Shown here piece after piece: positions 10,440 to 20,936 of a stretch of DNA of 64,000 nt. Under the pieces are notes generated by a model. That model was given only the letters and a program-made list of their open reading frames with translations, did no database searches and was not told the DNA's origin. This DNA comes from Vandiemenella viatica (Eukaryota > Arthropoda > Insecta > Orthoptera > Morabidae). Each line of letters opens with the position of its first letter. Within the stretch, counting starts at the first letter, position 1. A program made the translations under genes and the position numbers. Location of the stretch: positions 18,733,687 through 18,797,686 of the forward strand of contig CM061919.1 in the NCBI GenBank assembly GCA_031002005.1. Reading direction: 5' to 3'.

Positions 10440-11993
10440 ACTTTCTTATTATTATGTTAAAGGGCTCCTTTTGTTTTAGATGTTAGGTTGAGTTGTTCCA
10501 GGGTGGGGTTGAGCTTCTATTATATATTGTTCCTGAGATATTGGAGGGTCCTGAAGGAAGTCCATTAACGTAGTGGCAATAAGGTCTCTGATGTTATGTG
10601 ATAAGTTACCGGAGAATGCCATTTTTAAGATCACTGTGATCAAGTTTTGTATCTTTTATACTAGATATTCGTTTGCTGTTTGGGCGTTTTGGCTATAGGG
10701 ATTATTAGTAATTGGGAATGCTGGTTGGGTTGGTGCCATCGTAAAAAGTTCTTGCGGGACCTGAGAAGCATTTCTGTGGGTTGTTCATTTTGTGTCCCCC
10801 TAGGTGGCCAGTTATGATCTTTACTCTTGCTGTCTATTCTGACCGTTGATTTCTGTTGGCGCGGTGGAGGGCCTTCTGATCGACTTTGTATCATTAGAGG
10901 GGCCGTTGGTGGTGGGATCAGGGTATACTGAACTGTGGTTGAAACTTTTATAACTTTGTTTGTAGCTCTAATCATAGAAGGGTTGGTTGCTTGATTATGA
11001 AATGTTCTCTCTCTATTCTTTGTCAAATGTTCGGATGTTATCGTGGCATAAGTTTTTTGTTCGATGCTTGCTAGCGCCTCCTGTTAAGATATTCCCTCGT
11101 AAGCTCTTTTCCTATTTATCTGTAGTTGTTTTTGGTACTGAGGGCAGTTGCGATCAGTGGAGAGATGGGGACCGTCACAATGGGCACAAGTAGGTGGTCC
11201 TGAATTTTTACACTCTTTGAAAGGGTGGTTTCCAGAACAATGGCTACATCTAGGTTGACTTCGACATTGTTTACTATTATGACCGTACCTCAAACATTGG
11301 AAACATTGAAGGACCGAAGGGATGTACGGGATGGGTCTTCTGTGGTCTCTATCGGTATCACTTGTATTTTTGGTGAATCGCCTTAATTGTACAACTTGAA
11401 CGTCACATCTTATCACTTCCATTATCTCCTCTTCCGTTTGTGAAATGTCTACATTTCTTATAATTCCTTGGCGGGTTGTTAAGGAAATGGGTATGTAAGC
11501 TTCCATGTTGTGCATAGGGAAAATTTTGCTTTGGGCTAGGGCGTTAGCACTTGGTCCGGAAATTGTCTCGATTCGAATATGGTTTCTGCCTGACTTAGTA
11601 ATGTTCACTATGTTTTTGGTTACTAATTCACTGCCATGGGATGTAGTCTACCAACGTTGCTCACTTAGCTTTCTAAAAAAATGATAAATGGGCCACCGTC
11701 ATACCATTCATATTTGTTCGCAATTTTTACCACTGGGCAAGCGCTTGGTCGTTGATCACTTACCGAAGTCGGTACTGGGTAGTGTTGCTTCCTGTTGCCG
11801 GTGTTGCTGCGGTGAGCTGCTGATGTTGGTTTCTGCCAACTTCCACCCTTGGAAGTTTTTCAGAGCTTTCGACTGCTGTTGTGTTGTCTATGTCTCGGAG
11901 CAGGCGCTTGTTGGACTGCTTTTGAAGAAGCATTTCTTCTTCTGGTGATGGTAGCACTTTTGTGGAGTTGTCTAAGTTTAACACTGTGTTCAA
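10440..11993 (-). pseudogene. I-like retrotransposon ORF1 (gag-like, three zinc knuckles)
   Basis: ORF1 begins near 11993 and runs towards 10500. The middle contains three CCHC zinc knuckles in series, CFQCLRYGHNSKQC, CSHCSGNHPFKEC and CAHCDGPHLSTDRNC, which bind the element RNA. An N-terminal segment with polar, charged sequence and a C-terminal proline/serine/arginine-rich tail (about 10661-11026) complete it. A TAA stop after EGIS near 11083 and a frame break near 11650 disrupt the ORF. It sits just upstream of the endonuclease, as expected for a two-ORF non-LTR element. Confidence 0.82.
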
Positions 11994-12265
11994 CGCTTCA
12001 CCGCATGGTAAATGGAATTCGTTATTAGCAAGCGAAATTTGAAGAGCAAAGTAGGCCTAATGTCAAAAGTTAATAATTAAATTAATTCTAAAAATAGTGT
12101 TTTAACGATTAAACGTTAAATTTTAGAGAAATATAATCAGTGTTAATTGCTTGTTCATTTTGGTTTATGCAAATGAAACTAACCAACACAAAAAATACTT
12201 TAGATTCTTGTTACCATCAGTACAACATTAGCAGGTGTATTTGGCACGTGTTACTGATAAACAAA

Positions 12266-12267
<2 letters not shown>

Positions 12268-12307
<40 letters not shown>
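12268..12307. repeat. (TTA)n microsatellite, likely 3' tail of a minus-strand retrotransposon
   Basis: About thirteen TTA units lie 30 bases beyond the end of the minus-strand RT fragment that follows. Read on the minus strand this is (TAA)n, a common 3' tail of non-LTR elements. Confidence 0.75.
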
Positions 12308-12309
<2 letters not shown>

Positions 12310-12314
<5 letters not shown>

Positions 12315-13390
12315 ATGCCAAGTAAAACAAAAGACATCTACAATAAAATAACTATATCTATCGATTCAAGCCATCTACTGGCAGCTGGTCCAGCTTGATG
12401 CAGTGTTAGAAGGCCTCCAGATAATCTTCTTGCTGGACAGTCCATCACAATGTGGTCAGCAGTTTGTATACCACCACAGTCACACAACGCATCTTCACGG
12501 AGACCCCATTTATGCAATGTTGCATTGCACACTCCGTGACCTGTGCGAAATCTGTTCAATCGACACCAAAGACGCATAGGTAAATCAAACCCTGGAACAC
12601 AGGTTGTCGGATATCTTATACGCCCACAATTGTGTGGGCTGTTGGCTTCCAACTACTTTCTCCACTCTTCATACAAGTTAAAGTTGTTATGTCTGAGACT
12701 GCATGCTTCCATGTAGACGGGTCTTCTCAATTTTAAACGTGTGCGAAGCTGGTGGAGAAGGTCATCATGCAGAAGAATCATGTTGTTTTCCTCCACTCCT
12801 TCAAATTCTCTAAGCAATATCGATTTTCTCCTAAAATGTAGTGGAGGAATGTTGGAAAGTACAGGCACCCATGATACTGGGGTAGACTTAATGACACCAC
12901 TCACTGTTCTCATAACAGCGTTAAGCTGGGTGTCAACTTTGGCAGTATGAGCACTACCAAGCCATGTAGAGCAACAGTATTCTGCTACGGAGAATGCCAA
13001 ACCAAGGACTGCTCCTCAAAGAAATTAAGCGCCTGAACCGCATGACGTACCAACCAGTTTCCTTACATGGTTCACACGGGTCTTCACTTTCTCTGCAGTC
13101 TTAAATAAATTCTGATGAAAAGTGAGGGCTTGATCCAAGGTAACTCCCAGATATTTGGGGTGGTTTTTGTGTTCTATTCTTCCAAGGGGTCCAAAGATTG
13201 GTCTTATTCAGACTTAGGCGAGCTGGTTTGAAAGGTGGAAGCAACAAGAACTGTCTCTGTCAGATTTGGTTTTAGTCTCCACATAGACAAGAATACGGAG
13301 ATCTGATTAATACTCTCAGAGAGTATATCTTCACAAATCTGGAAGTTTCTATCCTGGAAAGTAATTGCCAGGTCATCAGCATACTAAAAT
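12310..13390 (-). pseudogene. Second non-LTR element: thumb and C-terminal domain
   Basis: The minus strand reads a YADDLAITFQD motif C (about 13360-13385) just after an in-frame TAG. Thumb-like segments HPKYLGVTLDQALTFH and YCCSTWLGSAHTAKVDTQLN follow, then a C-terminal RLNRFRTGHGVCNATLHKWG and LCDCGGIQTADHIVMDCP, the conserved Cys/His end of several non-LTR clades. Frameshifts and stops near 13010 and 12652 break it. The element differs from the I-like one upstream and has no RNase H in view. Confidence 0.8.
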
Positions 13391-14150
13391 TTCCTGCATT
13401 TTAGTCGAGGTATGTCCACAATATATAAATTAAAAAGCACAGGCGCCAGCACGGAACCTTGAGGAAGTCCACTGTTGAGAACATGCCAGCGAATCTTTTG
13501 GGCCCCGCAGTGGACCTGGATTTTGCGATTACTCAGCATGTTGTTGAAGAGTTTAGCTATTTTTTGCACGGCACAGTATTAAGGAATTTGAGAAGGAGAT
13601 CCTCACGCCAGACAGTATCATAGGCTGCTGATAGGTCGACGAACACAGTTCAAGTTTTCTTTTGAAATCCAGTCTCCATATGGGTCACGAGAGTCAGAAC
13701 CTGTTCGGCACAGCAACGCTTTGGCCTGAACCCAGGCTGCTCTGGGAGTGACTTTATTAATGGCGTTGTGAATACGAGCCAGCACCATTCTTTCAAGCAG
13801 CTTATATGCTGAGCAGAGGAGAGAAATTGGCCTATAGTGTTCTGGTACATTTCCTTCTTTACCCGGTATTACAATGGCTATCACCTTAGCTTTTGACGTC
13901 TGTACTATTTCATTGAAAAGTGCAAGCAACCATTTTCTTGAGATAGGGCCTGTATTAACAAGGAATTCTGGGTACAGGCCATCATGTCCAGCGGCTTTGC
14001 GGAGTCTAGTAGTATACTTTAATGCGGCATCCAGTTCAGACAAAGTGAAGGAGTTTGAATATTCTGCATTTGGTTTAATGAGCTTCTTGACTTCACGAAG
14101 TTCACTTTTCAGAGATCGAATTTTATCTCTGTTACCTGGCACCTTAAAGA
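13391..14150 (-). pseudogene. Second non-LTR element: RT fingers and palm
   Basis: RT motifs on the minus strand are HYRPISLLCSAYKLLERMV, GFRPKRCCAEQVLTL (in a shifted frame), VFVDLSAAYDTVWR (motif A) and SGLPQGSVLAPVLFNLYI (motif B). At least one frameshift lies between 13700 and 13850 and a stop near 13570. The ORF is open at its upstream end near 14142, so the 5' half is missing in this orientation. The element is a non-LTR RT; I cannot assign its clade with confidence. Confidence 0.82.
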
Positions 14151-14322
14151 TTCTTAGCAGGTGACTGGCTATGACACTACAGGACGCGTACCTCCACGTG
14201 TGCAGTTATTACGCCTTCGAAAGCCAATTCAGTGAAAGAATAAGAAATATTGCCGGGTTCCCTGGAAACTAATTGCAATCGGAATTGGGCTAACTCTCAC
14301 AGAAGACGTACAAGAGTGAAAC

Positions 14323-14517
14323 ATGAGAATTAAAACAAATAGCCCTCTTCAGGGCTTAGACAACACCCTCCGGGTGTGCCATTTTAACGTAGAGGGATTA
14401 TCTACTGTCCAAACTGATGCTCAGTCACCATGTGGACTTTCTAGAATTGCAAGAGATAAACAAAACATTAAAATTTATACGAGTGCAGTAAAATTGCAAA
14501 TAAATGTTGTGCACTGA
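14323..14517 (+). pseudogene. Endonuclease N-terminus fragment, inverted relative to the RT
   Basis: NTLRVCHFNVEGLSTVQ matches the usual first strand of a non-LTR ORF2 endonuclease (hydrophobic-R-hydrophobic-CH-N-EG-S), followed by LSRIARDKQNIKIY. It is on the plus strand, 170 bases from the open 5' end of the minus-strand RT fragment. The simplest explanation is a 5' inversion made during insertion of one element copy. Confidence 0.55.
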
Positions 14518-14907
14518 AGATCCATTGGCAAAGGTTTAGAAAAGTAATAGAAGAAATACGGAAATGAAATCAGAAGTATTACCAGAGGGAATATTAATAA
14601 TCCGGTAATAGTATTCACTCACCCATCTACACGCTCGGACACACCATGCGGCATAAAATAACTGTATCAATGCTTGAAAAATAATTGAAATTATATCCTT
14701 CTTGGTGTTTGACGAATGTAGGAATTTACAACGTACCACGTGTATTATTTGTTACGGATTTATTTCTGTTATGTTGGCAGTGCCGATGCTCCCCTATAAT
14801 CGATAGGGAGTGTAGTGGTAGGCTGTTAAGCTTTTTACGCGGTCGCCTTCAATGAGAAGCATCAACAGCAGAAATTTAAAGTGAGGATTTGTTGTAATGT
14901 GACACAC

Positions 14908-15535
14908 AGTTAATTTAATTTAATTTAATTGCAATGGATCACAGGCTCCGGTGGAAATTTCCCTACACGCCCATCTTCCCCCTATCCTGCACCTACCTAA
15001 ATTTGCCCTCTACAAATTTTATCATTAAATTCTTTCAAAGTTTTCGGAAAGTTATTCATCATTTCTCTTGGTAACTCATTCCAATCCCTGACACCCTTAC
15101 CTAAAAAAGAGAATCTTCCCACACCCTTGTGCCTGAAATCGAGTGCCAGCTTGTGGTCATGGTCATTTTTTCCATTCCACGCACTACTTTTCATACCTAT
15201 TGCAATATCTTTCCATGCCTCATCGCCAGTATATGCCCTGTACACTCCCATGACCCTCCTCATCCTCCTCCTGTCTTGCAATGAATCCCATTCCAGCTCC
15301 TTTATCATATCCGTCACTGATTGAATTCTGCGATAATTTCCAGAAACAAATCTAGCAGCCCTTTTTTGCACCCTCTCCAACTCCTGTATTTGATACGTAA
15401 AATGAGGGTCCCATACTACACTACCATATTCGAGCAATGGTCTGACCAAAGTTTTGTAACCCAATTCCTTGACTTCCCTCGTACATCCCCACAGTGGCCT
15501 GCAAAGCAAACAAACATGCACAGTTATCTTCCTCC
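14908..15535 (-). pseudogene. CR1/L2-like non-LTR element, 3' terminal fragment
   Basis: The 174-codon frame at 14997-15521 is the C-terminal end of an ORF2. It reads YKTLVRPLLEYGSVVWDPH, IQELERVQKRAARFVSGNY and GRFSFLGKGVRDWNELP, ending NDKIC. The same family signature occurs at 49.7 kb. The 5' side is truncated just upstream. On the 3' side a short tail ends in three or four TTAAA units at 14909-14931, which fits the simple-repeat ends of this clade. Confidence 0.85.
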
Positions 15536-15837
15536 ATCATTATTTTAATTTTGATTAGATATGTCATGATTTAATGAAATCGCATGATTTGTGTTTTGTA
15601 TCATAGGAATAAAAAATCCATTTGTTAATATTTTCATATCAATATTTTTTCTTTTTTTCGGATATAACCTTAGAACAGCTAAGGTCTTGAAATATCTTGA
15701 TTTCCTTGTTAAATAATTTTCGTGTTTTTAAGAGAAAATAAAATTCAAAATTTAATTGGCTAAAGAAGCTTTCAGATAGATAAAACTGTATGAAAGGGAT
15801 AGGGAAAATAATGATTCAATGTTTTGTGTGTTTTGTA

Positions 15838-16015
15838 GTGTTATATGGATCTGACGAAAGGAGACTGACTGGAGGCTCTTGAAATGTGTCAGTAACGAAG
15901 AAGGATGGAGAAGATCAGTTAGATAAATAGATTAAGAATGAGGATGCTCCGATGAGAGTGGGTAAGATAAGAAAATAATTATCAGAAATAGGAAGGAAAA
16001 TTTAATGGGTATTTT
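15838..16015 (+). pseudogene. RTE-like ORF2 C-terminal fragment
   Basis: Plus-strand translation gives VLYGSDERRLT, then KDGEDQL, then NEDALMRVGKIRK and LSEIGRKI. This is the order seen at the C-terminus of RTE-type reverse transcriptases (LLYGSE.W.LT ... W.D...NEEVL.RVGE.R.LL..I..R). Stops separate the blocks. It is an old, decayed remnant. Confidence 0.55.
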
Positions 16016-16439
16016 CAATACATTGTTATATTTCATGCATGCTCAAAATGAGTGACTCTCATTAGGTGATTACACTGTATGTAAAAATCTTTATCACCAA
16101 AATAATTAAAAAAAAAACGTGAATATACTGCCTGACAGGTATTTCATACGCGACCAGCTTACTGAATTTTCATTCGTGAAGAAAGTATCCCCTTTGGCCA
16201 CAGCAGCATCACATGCCAGTTTGTTGGATAGTTCGTGTATAGTTCTATAAACTGTGGTACATAATTCTGAGCCCTCACTTCAAAGATTCAATAGAAAATC
16301 CGATTTCCAACAAAAAAGACAATTATGGATTTCTAGCTAAACACTTCAAGGGTCCTGTAAACTCTGAAAGACCATCATAAAGTCATTACTTCAAACATCC
16401 AATACAAGAGAATCCACCTTCGGAGCTACCAACACTTGG

Positions 16440-16775
16440 ACAGGTAGATCTATAAGTTGATCACATAGAAAACAACAATGCAGCAGATGACATAGTATAA
16501 TAGGTGAGTTATGGAAACTAGGAGGAAACCTGGCAGCTCAGTCTACATACAAAGTTATCAATAAATGATTGGAAACACAAAAATTACCGGATTAATTAGT
16601 CTACTATGTATGAAAAAGACAGAACAAATGCTAATAATAACGAAGGCATTTTTTTCAAATAGTATCATACAAAATTTTCTCAAAAGCGCTTTCAGATGAA
16701 GCAGAACGCAAAACTGGTCAATACCACGTAGGGTTTAGGACAAACAAATCATACCAAAACTATCATATATATATG
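16440..16775 (+). pseudogene. Decayed RT fragment, part 1
   Basis: Plus-strand frames give AELWKLGGNLAAQSTYKVIN (fingers region, compare ELLK.GG) and then SYKIFSKALSDEAE and GQYHVGFRTNKSYQNYH (compare GEYQ.GFR..RS). Stops and frameshifts are frequent. The match to RT continues at 17.7 kb beyond a block of satellite monomers. Confidence 0.5.
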
Positions 16776-16784
16776 TACATTACT

Positions 16785-17425
16785 TCTACAAGGTACTTTT
16801 TGTCACAAGCCATTATCTCACTTCATACATAACCGAAATCGTTAAATGAGATATCTTTTAATGATTAAGGTATCCACTTTGACCATATTATATTTTAACA
16901 AAGTAGTTTTTTATAAGTTCGACCCTCAAAGGATAAAATTACCAATATTTCTTAAATGCTGTTTTTTGTGTCACGTACCATTTATCTCCTAGAATACCTA
17001 ACTGAAATAGTTAAATGAAGTATCGTTTTAAAGATTAAGATCACCGCTTTGGTGACATCGTATATTAAGACAGGAATTTTTCGGAATTCGACCTTTAAAG
17101 GGAAAAAGTATCCCTATTTCTACAACGCGTTTTTGTGTCACGAGCCATTTATCTCCCTTGATATCTTATCGATATAAATAAATGAGGTATCACTTTAAAG
17201 ATTAAGGTCTCCGCCGTGGTCACATCATATTTTAAGAAAGGAATTCGACCCTTAAAGGGCAAAATTATAATTATTTCCGTAACGTGTTTTTAATCATGAA
17301 CTATTTATCTCCCATGATATCTAACCGATATAGATAAATGAGCTATTGAAATCTTTGCTTTGGTCACATCATATCTTGAGAATGAAATTTTACGAATTTG
17401 ACCCTTAAAGGGCAAAAGTAATAAC
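16785..17425 (-). repeat. 167-bp satellite, four monomers (inverted relative to the 46-48 kb array)
   Basis: Four units are spaced 170, 167 and about 156 bases apart, judged from the tttatctccc landmark near 16811, 16981, 17148 and 17304. Each unit also has tgtgtcacga, gacccttaaaggg and aagattaaggt words. Reverse-complemented, these match the array at 46.3-48.2 kb (aagggagataaat, ctcgtgacacaaaaa, ccctttaagggtcgaa). Confidence 0.9.
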
Positions 17426-17679
17426 TGTGAAAGTAGTGCGTACGAGACAGTTTTAGAGGCACGCCGCTAGATAGCAGTAGCACATATCACAGAGATGTTA
17501 ATAAACAGCTTCACTGACTTTGATGTTTGTTACGTGCGTATTACAACATACAAATAAACAACTGAAACAAATGAGGTGGTTCTTCTTTCATCCTATTACA
17601 AACCACCAACCTTACTACTCATCGTATTCACGAAATTTTTGCAAGGGTCATCCAGTCCCAGTAATTAGAACAACACGGA

Positions 17680-17960
17680 ACGTCAACATATTTCTCTACT
17701 TTGTCGATTTCAAAGAATCCTGAAACTCCGTAGACCAGCAAACACTCTTGTTAACGTTAAAAGAATTCGGGGCTGATATGAACATCAGAGAGTCTCGCAG
17801 ATATGACGTGAAATGTTTTCTGAACCCTGCAGAATTAATACAAGAGTCAGACAATGTGACTAATTCTGACCAGTTATATTCAGTTAGGTGCGAGAGTGGG
17901 AGAAAAGTCTAAGAGAGAAGAACGTTGAAGCAATCCGTGTGGGCCAAGGCAGACGAAGAT
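17680..17960 (+). pseudogene. Decayed RT fragment, part 2
   Basis: IFLYFVDFKES, a stop, then NSVDQQTLLLTLKEFGADMN matches motif A of a non-LTR RT (FxDFKxAFDSVxxxxLxxxLKEFG). It is the expected next block after the GFR motif at 16.7 kb. The spacing between them is enlarged by the satellite monomers. After this the frame decays. Confidence 0.5.
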
Positions 17961-18239
17961 CTGAGTTAAAATGTCTCACTTTTACCGACGTTGATGTAAT
18001 AATTTCAAAAAAATAAACAGATGCCTAAATAATGGTAGAAACACTTCAAGAAGTTTCATATGAAAAACTAAAGACATTGCACATAGATATAATGAACAAA
18101 GATCTAACGGGCTGATACAGATTTTATCATTATAAGTTATCAAATATGAACGTTATATAATTGCGAATAATTAGAAACTGTAATATCTAGAATTAAATAG
18201 CTAATAGGAAATTAATGTATTTTTTTGCTTTATGGTTTT

Positions 18240-18685
18240 AAACGTTGTCTATGTTCAGGTGATTAGAGACGGGAAAGGGCTGGTGGTGAGGAACAGGAAG
18301 GAATTCAGTCATGGCCTTTTGAAGGAACCATCCTAGCATTCGCCTGAAGTGTTTTGGGAAAAAGCCATCTAAAACCGAAATCTGGATGGCCGGTCGGAGA
18401 TTGAACAGTAATAAATACATTGTAAGTTCACCCGCACGTTACCCGGCGGTCTATAAATAGGTCGATACAATGAATGCAGTAAATCTTTGGTTAAGAAGTT
18501 CAAGCAAAATTTAAATATTTGAATGCAGTAAAATGAACCAGATAATACAACCACCAAAGAGACATTGAGGAAAATGGAATTGGCCTTTTCCATCGAGATC
18601 ATATGAGGTCGGATGACCAAATAAGGATTCGAGGACGTGTCCTCCCGAATGCGAGGCCAGAGCGCTCTTGTTTACCCATGGGGTC
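18240..18685 (-). repeat. tRNA-derived SINE copy interrupted by about 200 bases
   Basis: The body (aaggaattcagtcatggcc, cattcgcctga, aaatctggatggccggtcgg) lies at 18260-18400. The tRNA-like head (cctcccgaatgcgaggccag) lies at 18630-18660, both on the minus strand. The word ggtcgga occurs at both junctions (near 18391 and 18607), as if an unrelated 200-bp piece inserted and duplicated it. The inserted piece has no motif I recognise. Confidence 0.7.
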
Positions 18686-19041
18686 TGCTTCTTTAAATTT
18701 CAATGCGAGGACAAACAGCACGATCAAGATTTCGGTGACATATATGGAAGATGTTGAAGGTGTGCATGGAACAAAATAAACGAGGATAAGCTTTCAAAGA
18801 ATCTGGTGGACGATAGTGCAGCGCAAACTCAATATGAGAAAAAAGAATTTTATAATGAATAAATGCTAAGGTTAAAACTACTTCTGGAGAGACGAATGAA
18901 CGAGCGTTTCCAAGATGACGCAATTGGTGGACGAAGCACCCGGAAGCAATGCGATAGCAATGGCACACCAAGAGAGGAGACGGGGAGGAGTATCTGGGAA
19001 CATTTCTGTTTTGGTCATCAGTTGTGATGGGTTGTATGTAA

Positions 19042-19072
19042 CTAGGACACTCCCGCTCGTCACGTTCGCCAC
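19042..19072 (-). other. Second primer-binding-site-like sequence
   Basis: Minus-strand AAGTGGCGAACGTGACGAG resembles the PBS seen at 19531-19545 and retroelement PBSs that pair with tRNA-Arg (TGGCGACCGTGAC). Downstream on the minus strand is an open frame of 133 codons (18693-19094) without recognisable motifs. It could be the leader of a second, truncated Gypsy copy. Confidence 0.4.
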
Positions 19073-19082
19073 TTATAAGTAA

Positions 19083-19518
19083 GGGAGCGTCCATAAACTA
19101 CGTGTCCCCGTCCAGGGGAGGGGCAGGGATTCACAGGAAAGCTACGCTGAGCTACGTGTGGGTATGTGGGTGTGTATGTGTGTGTGTGTTTGTGGGGGGG
19201 GGGGGGGGGGGGTTCCAAGCCAAGCTACGTAGCTTCTTATTCATATTGTGTGTAACAGTTAAAATAAGGTACAAAAAACAGAACAGCATGTGAATATTTA
19301 TTTCTGTTATTTAACTGTCTTCGTACGTAATTTACGATAGTCTGACAAGAGAAAACAGTATAAAATATCTTCTTGAATCAATAGGGGGAAAAAGCTACGT
19401 GCTACGTGGGTGTGAGGGGGTGGGGGTAAATAGAGGCAAAAGCCACGTCAGGCTACGTGGAGAGGAGAGAGGGTTCACAGGAGAACAAAATGGAGCTACG
19501 TGGTTTATGGACGCTCCT
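19083..19518. mobile_element. 436-bp Harbinger-like MITE
   Basis: Terminal inverted repeats are GGGAGCGTCCATAAACTACG on the left and AGGAGCGTCCATAAACCACG (reverse complement of the right end). TAA lies on both sides (19080-19082 and 19519-19521), as in the PIF/Harbinger superfamily, which duplicates TWA. The interior repeats the word gctacgt many times and has no ORF. Assignment to superfamily rests on the TSD and the GGG start only. Confidence 0.75.
19191..19214 (+). repeat. Poly(G) run of about 22
   Basis: An unusually long G-run inside the MITE, preceded by a GT-rich stretch. It could fold into a G-quadruplex. Such runs are also prone to assembly or read errors, so the exact length is uncertain. 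Confidence 0.8.
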
Positions 19519-19530
19519 TAACCAGTATAC

Positions 19531-19545
19531 TCGTCCAGTTCGCCA
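19531..19545 (-). other. Primer-binding-site-like sequence next to the Gypsy LTR
   Basis: Minus-strand TGGCGAACTGGACGA starts two bases after the LTR end ATTACA. A PBS normally follows a 5' LTR, not a 3' LTR. Its presence here suggests a tandem arrangement of Gypsy copies sharing this LTR. Confidence 0.45.
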
Positions 19546-19548
19546 CTT

Positions 19549-20411
19549 GTAATAATACCTAGCCTCTTCTTCATCTTCTCTCGATAAAATTGGTTCCCCC
19601 TAGTCGGAATTCCGTAGAATTGTGCTTGAAAAGTGGAACCGGGAAAAGCTAATCGGAAAATATTTGATTCTTGAGACCGCACTCAACAATACCACTTTAT
19701 TTAAAGTTACTTCGTAAAACTTCTCACTACTCCTTACAAGCACTTGAGAGCTATCCACTGGTTATTGTTTTTTCGATTAATTGAAAGACACTTACTGAAC
19801 ATAGATAATTACAAATGAAATAAAGGTTCTTTAAGCCGCGGTCACCAGGTTTAGGTACTACTGTTCGTCGGATTTATTAAATGATAAGTTCACACACTTT
19901 AGAATAAACATCTACACAAAAAGTATTTTCATAAACTTATGCATTCACACCGACGGAAAGTACCACCACCAAATTAATATTTAAACAAGGAATCAGACTC
20001 CTTTTCCGAAAATTGAAGACTCGTGGGATAAGAGAAATTGAACTACAAAAACTCCCACGCTCTCCACAGTACTCTTGACACGTCCACAGTCACTTGAAAT
20101 CACCGCACTCCATTCAAAACAGTGAGTATAACACATTACTAGTTTCCATGATCCACATCACCAAATTTTTTTTTCTTTTCACAATTTCTACAAGTAAAAC
20201 CGAAATGTTCCGGCGTCCGAACTTCTCTTGACGACGGTCAAAAATTCAACTTCATACGAAGACAACATCACATTCACTTACGACGCCGACCACAGATATT
20301 ACTGTATGGCTCAGACGTATGTTATGTTACACTCTCCAGCTAATTTGCTGTGATAATTGATCTGGTTTCATAAAAACTAGATCAATTATCAGAAAAAACT
20401 GTTATGTCACA
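19549..20411 (-). mobile_element. Gypsy LTR (3' LTR of the element at 20.4-26 kb)
   Basis: On the minus strand this begins TGTGACATAAC right after a purine tract (ggtattagggagggag) and ends ATTACA before a PBS-like sequence, giving about 863 bases. A second start, TGTAACATAAC at 20331, follows another purine tract (ctggagag) 80 bases downstream. The true LTR could therefore be 783 bases. The LTR should contain the promoter and poly(A) signal. I could not find the partner 5' LTR before 26 kb. Confidence 0.65.
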
Positions 20412-20480
20412 CTCCCTCCCTAATACCTGGTGATAATTGATCAGGTTGGGATTGATCAATTATCAAGACAAGAAAAAAAA
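20321..20480 (-). repeat. Tandem hairpin / polypurine tract / LTR-start module (two copies)
   Basis: Two adjacent units of about 80 bases each contain a hairpin, a purine tract and TGTRACATAAC. Hairpin 1 (20431-20465) has a perfect 13-bp stem starting tgataattgatca. Hairpin 2 (20351-20391) has a 13-bp stem starting tgataattgatct. Position 13 is A-T paired in one and T-A paired in the other, so pairing is kept although the base changed. Confidence 0.75.
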
Positions 20481-20936
20481 TCAATATACAGTTCTACTTT
20501 GGTGGTTTTCCGTCCTACATTGACAACATTTTGCACATTAAGTCCAAGAAACATATCAAAAAAATAACAAACACAACAGAAATCAAGAACCATAAAACAA
20601 AAACAAAAAAACAAGAGAACACAAAATAAAATAAAAAACTACATGAATTTGTATCCAATTGTCAGACGATACAATTTGGTCAGAAGCACAGCTTCCTAGA
20701 GAAACACAAGCTGCACTCAGGTCAATGACCTGTATATCTTTATTCTCCAAGCATCACTTCACACGCATCACACTATTCACTTCACCACCCTTGTTCGAGC
20801 TGCTATATTGCTTTTAGCGCCTTCGCAGGTAAAGGAAGAGTAGGATTTGTTGTGGTATCGAGATTTTCTCTCAAAAAAAGGATTGGTGATTGAAAAGAAA
20901 AAACATGGAAACAACAGGATAGGATTACTTTTTTTT
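20480..20936 (-). other. Gypsy 3' untranslated region
   Basis: A-rich sequence between the end of the integrase frame and the polypurine tract, with no ORF of note. There is no sign of an env gene, so the element looks like a two-gene (gag-pol) type. Confidence 0.5.

Noticed and set aside
18693..19094. 133-codon minus-strand frame as a gene
   Set aside because: No recognised motif. It overlaps a candidate leader after a PBS-like site, so it is kept only as context.
19191..19214. Poly(G) run read as a regulatory G-quadruplex
   Set aside because: It lies in a MITE and homopolymer lengths are unreliable, so I list it only as a simple repeat.
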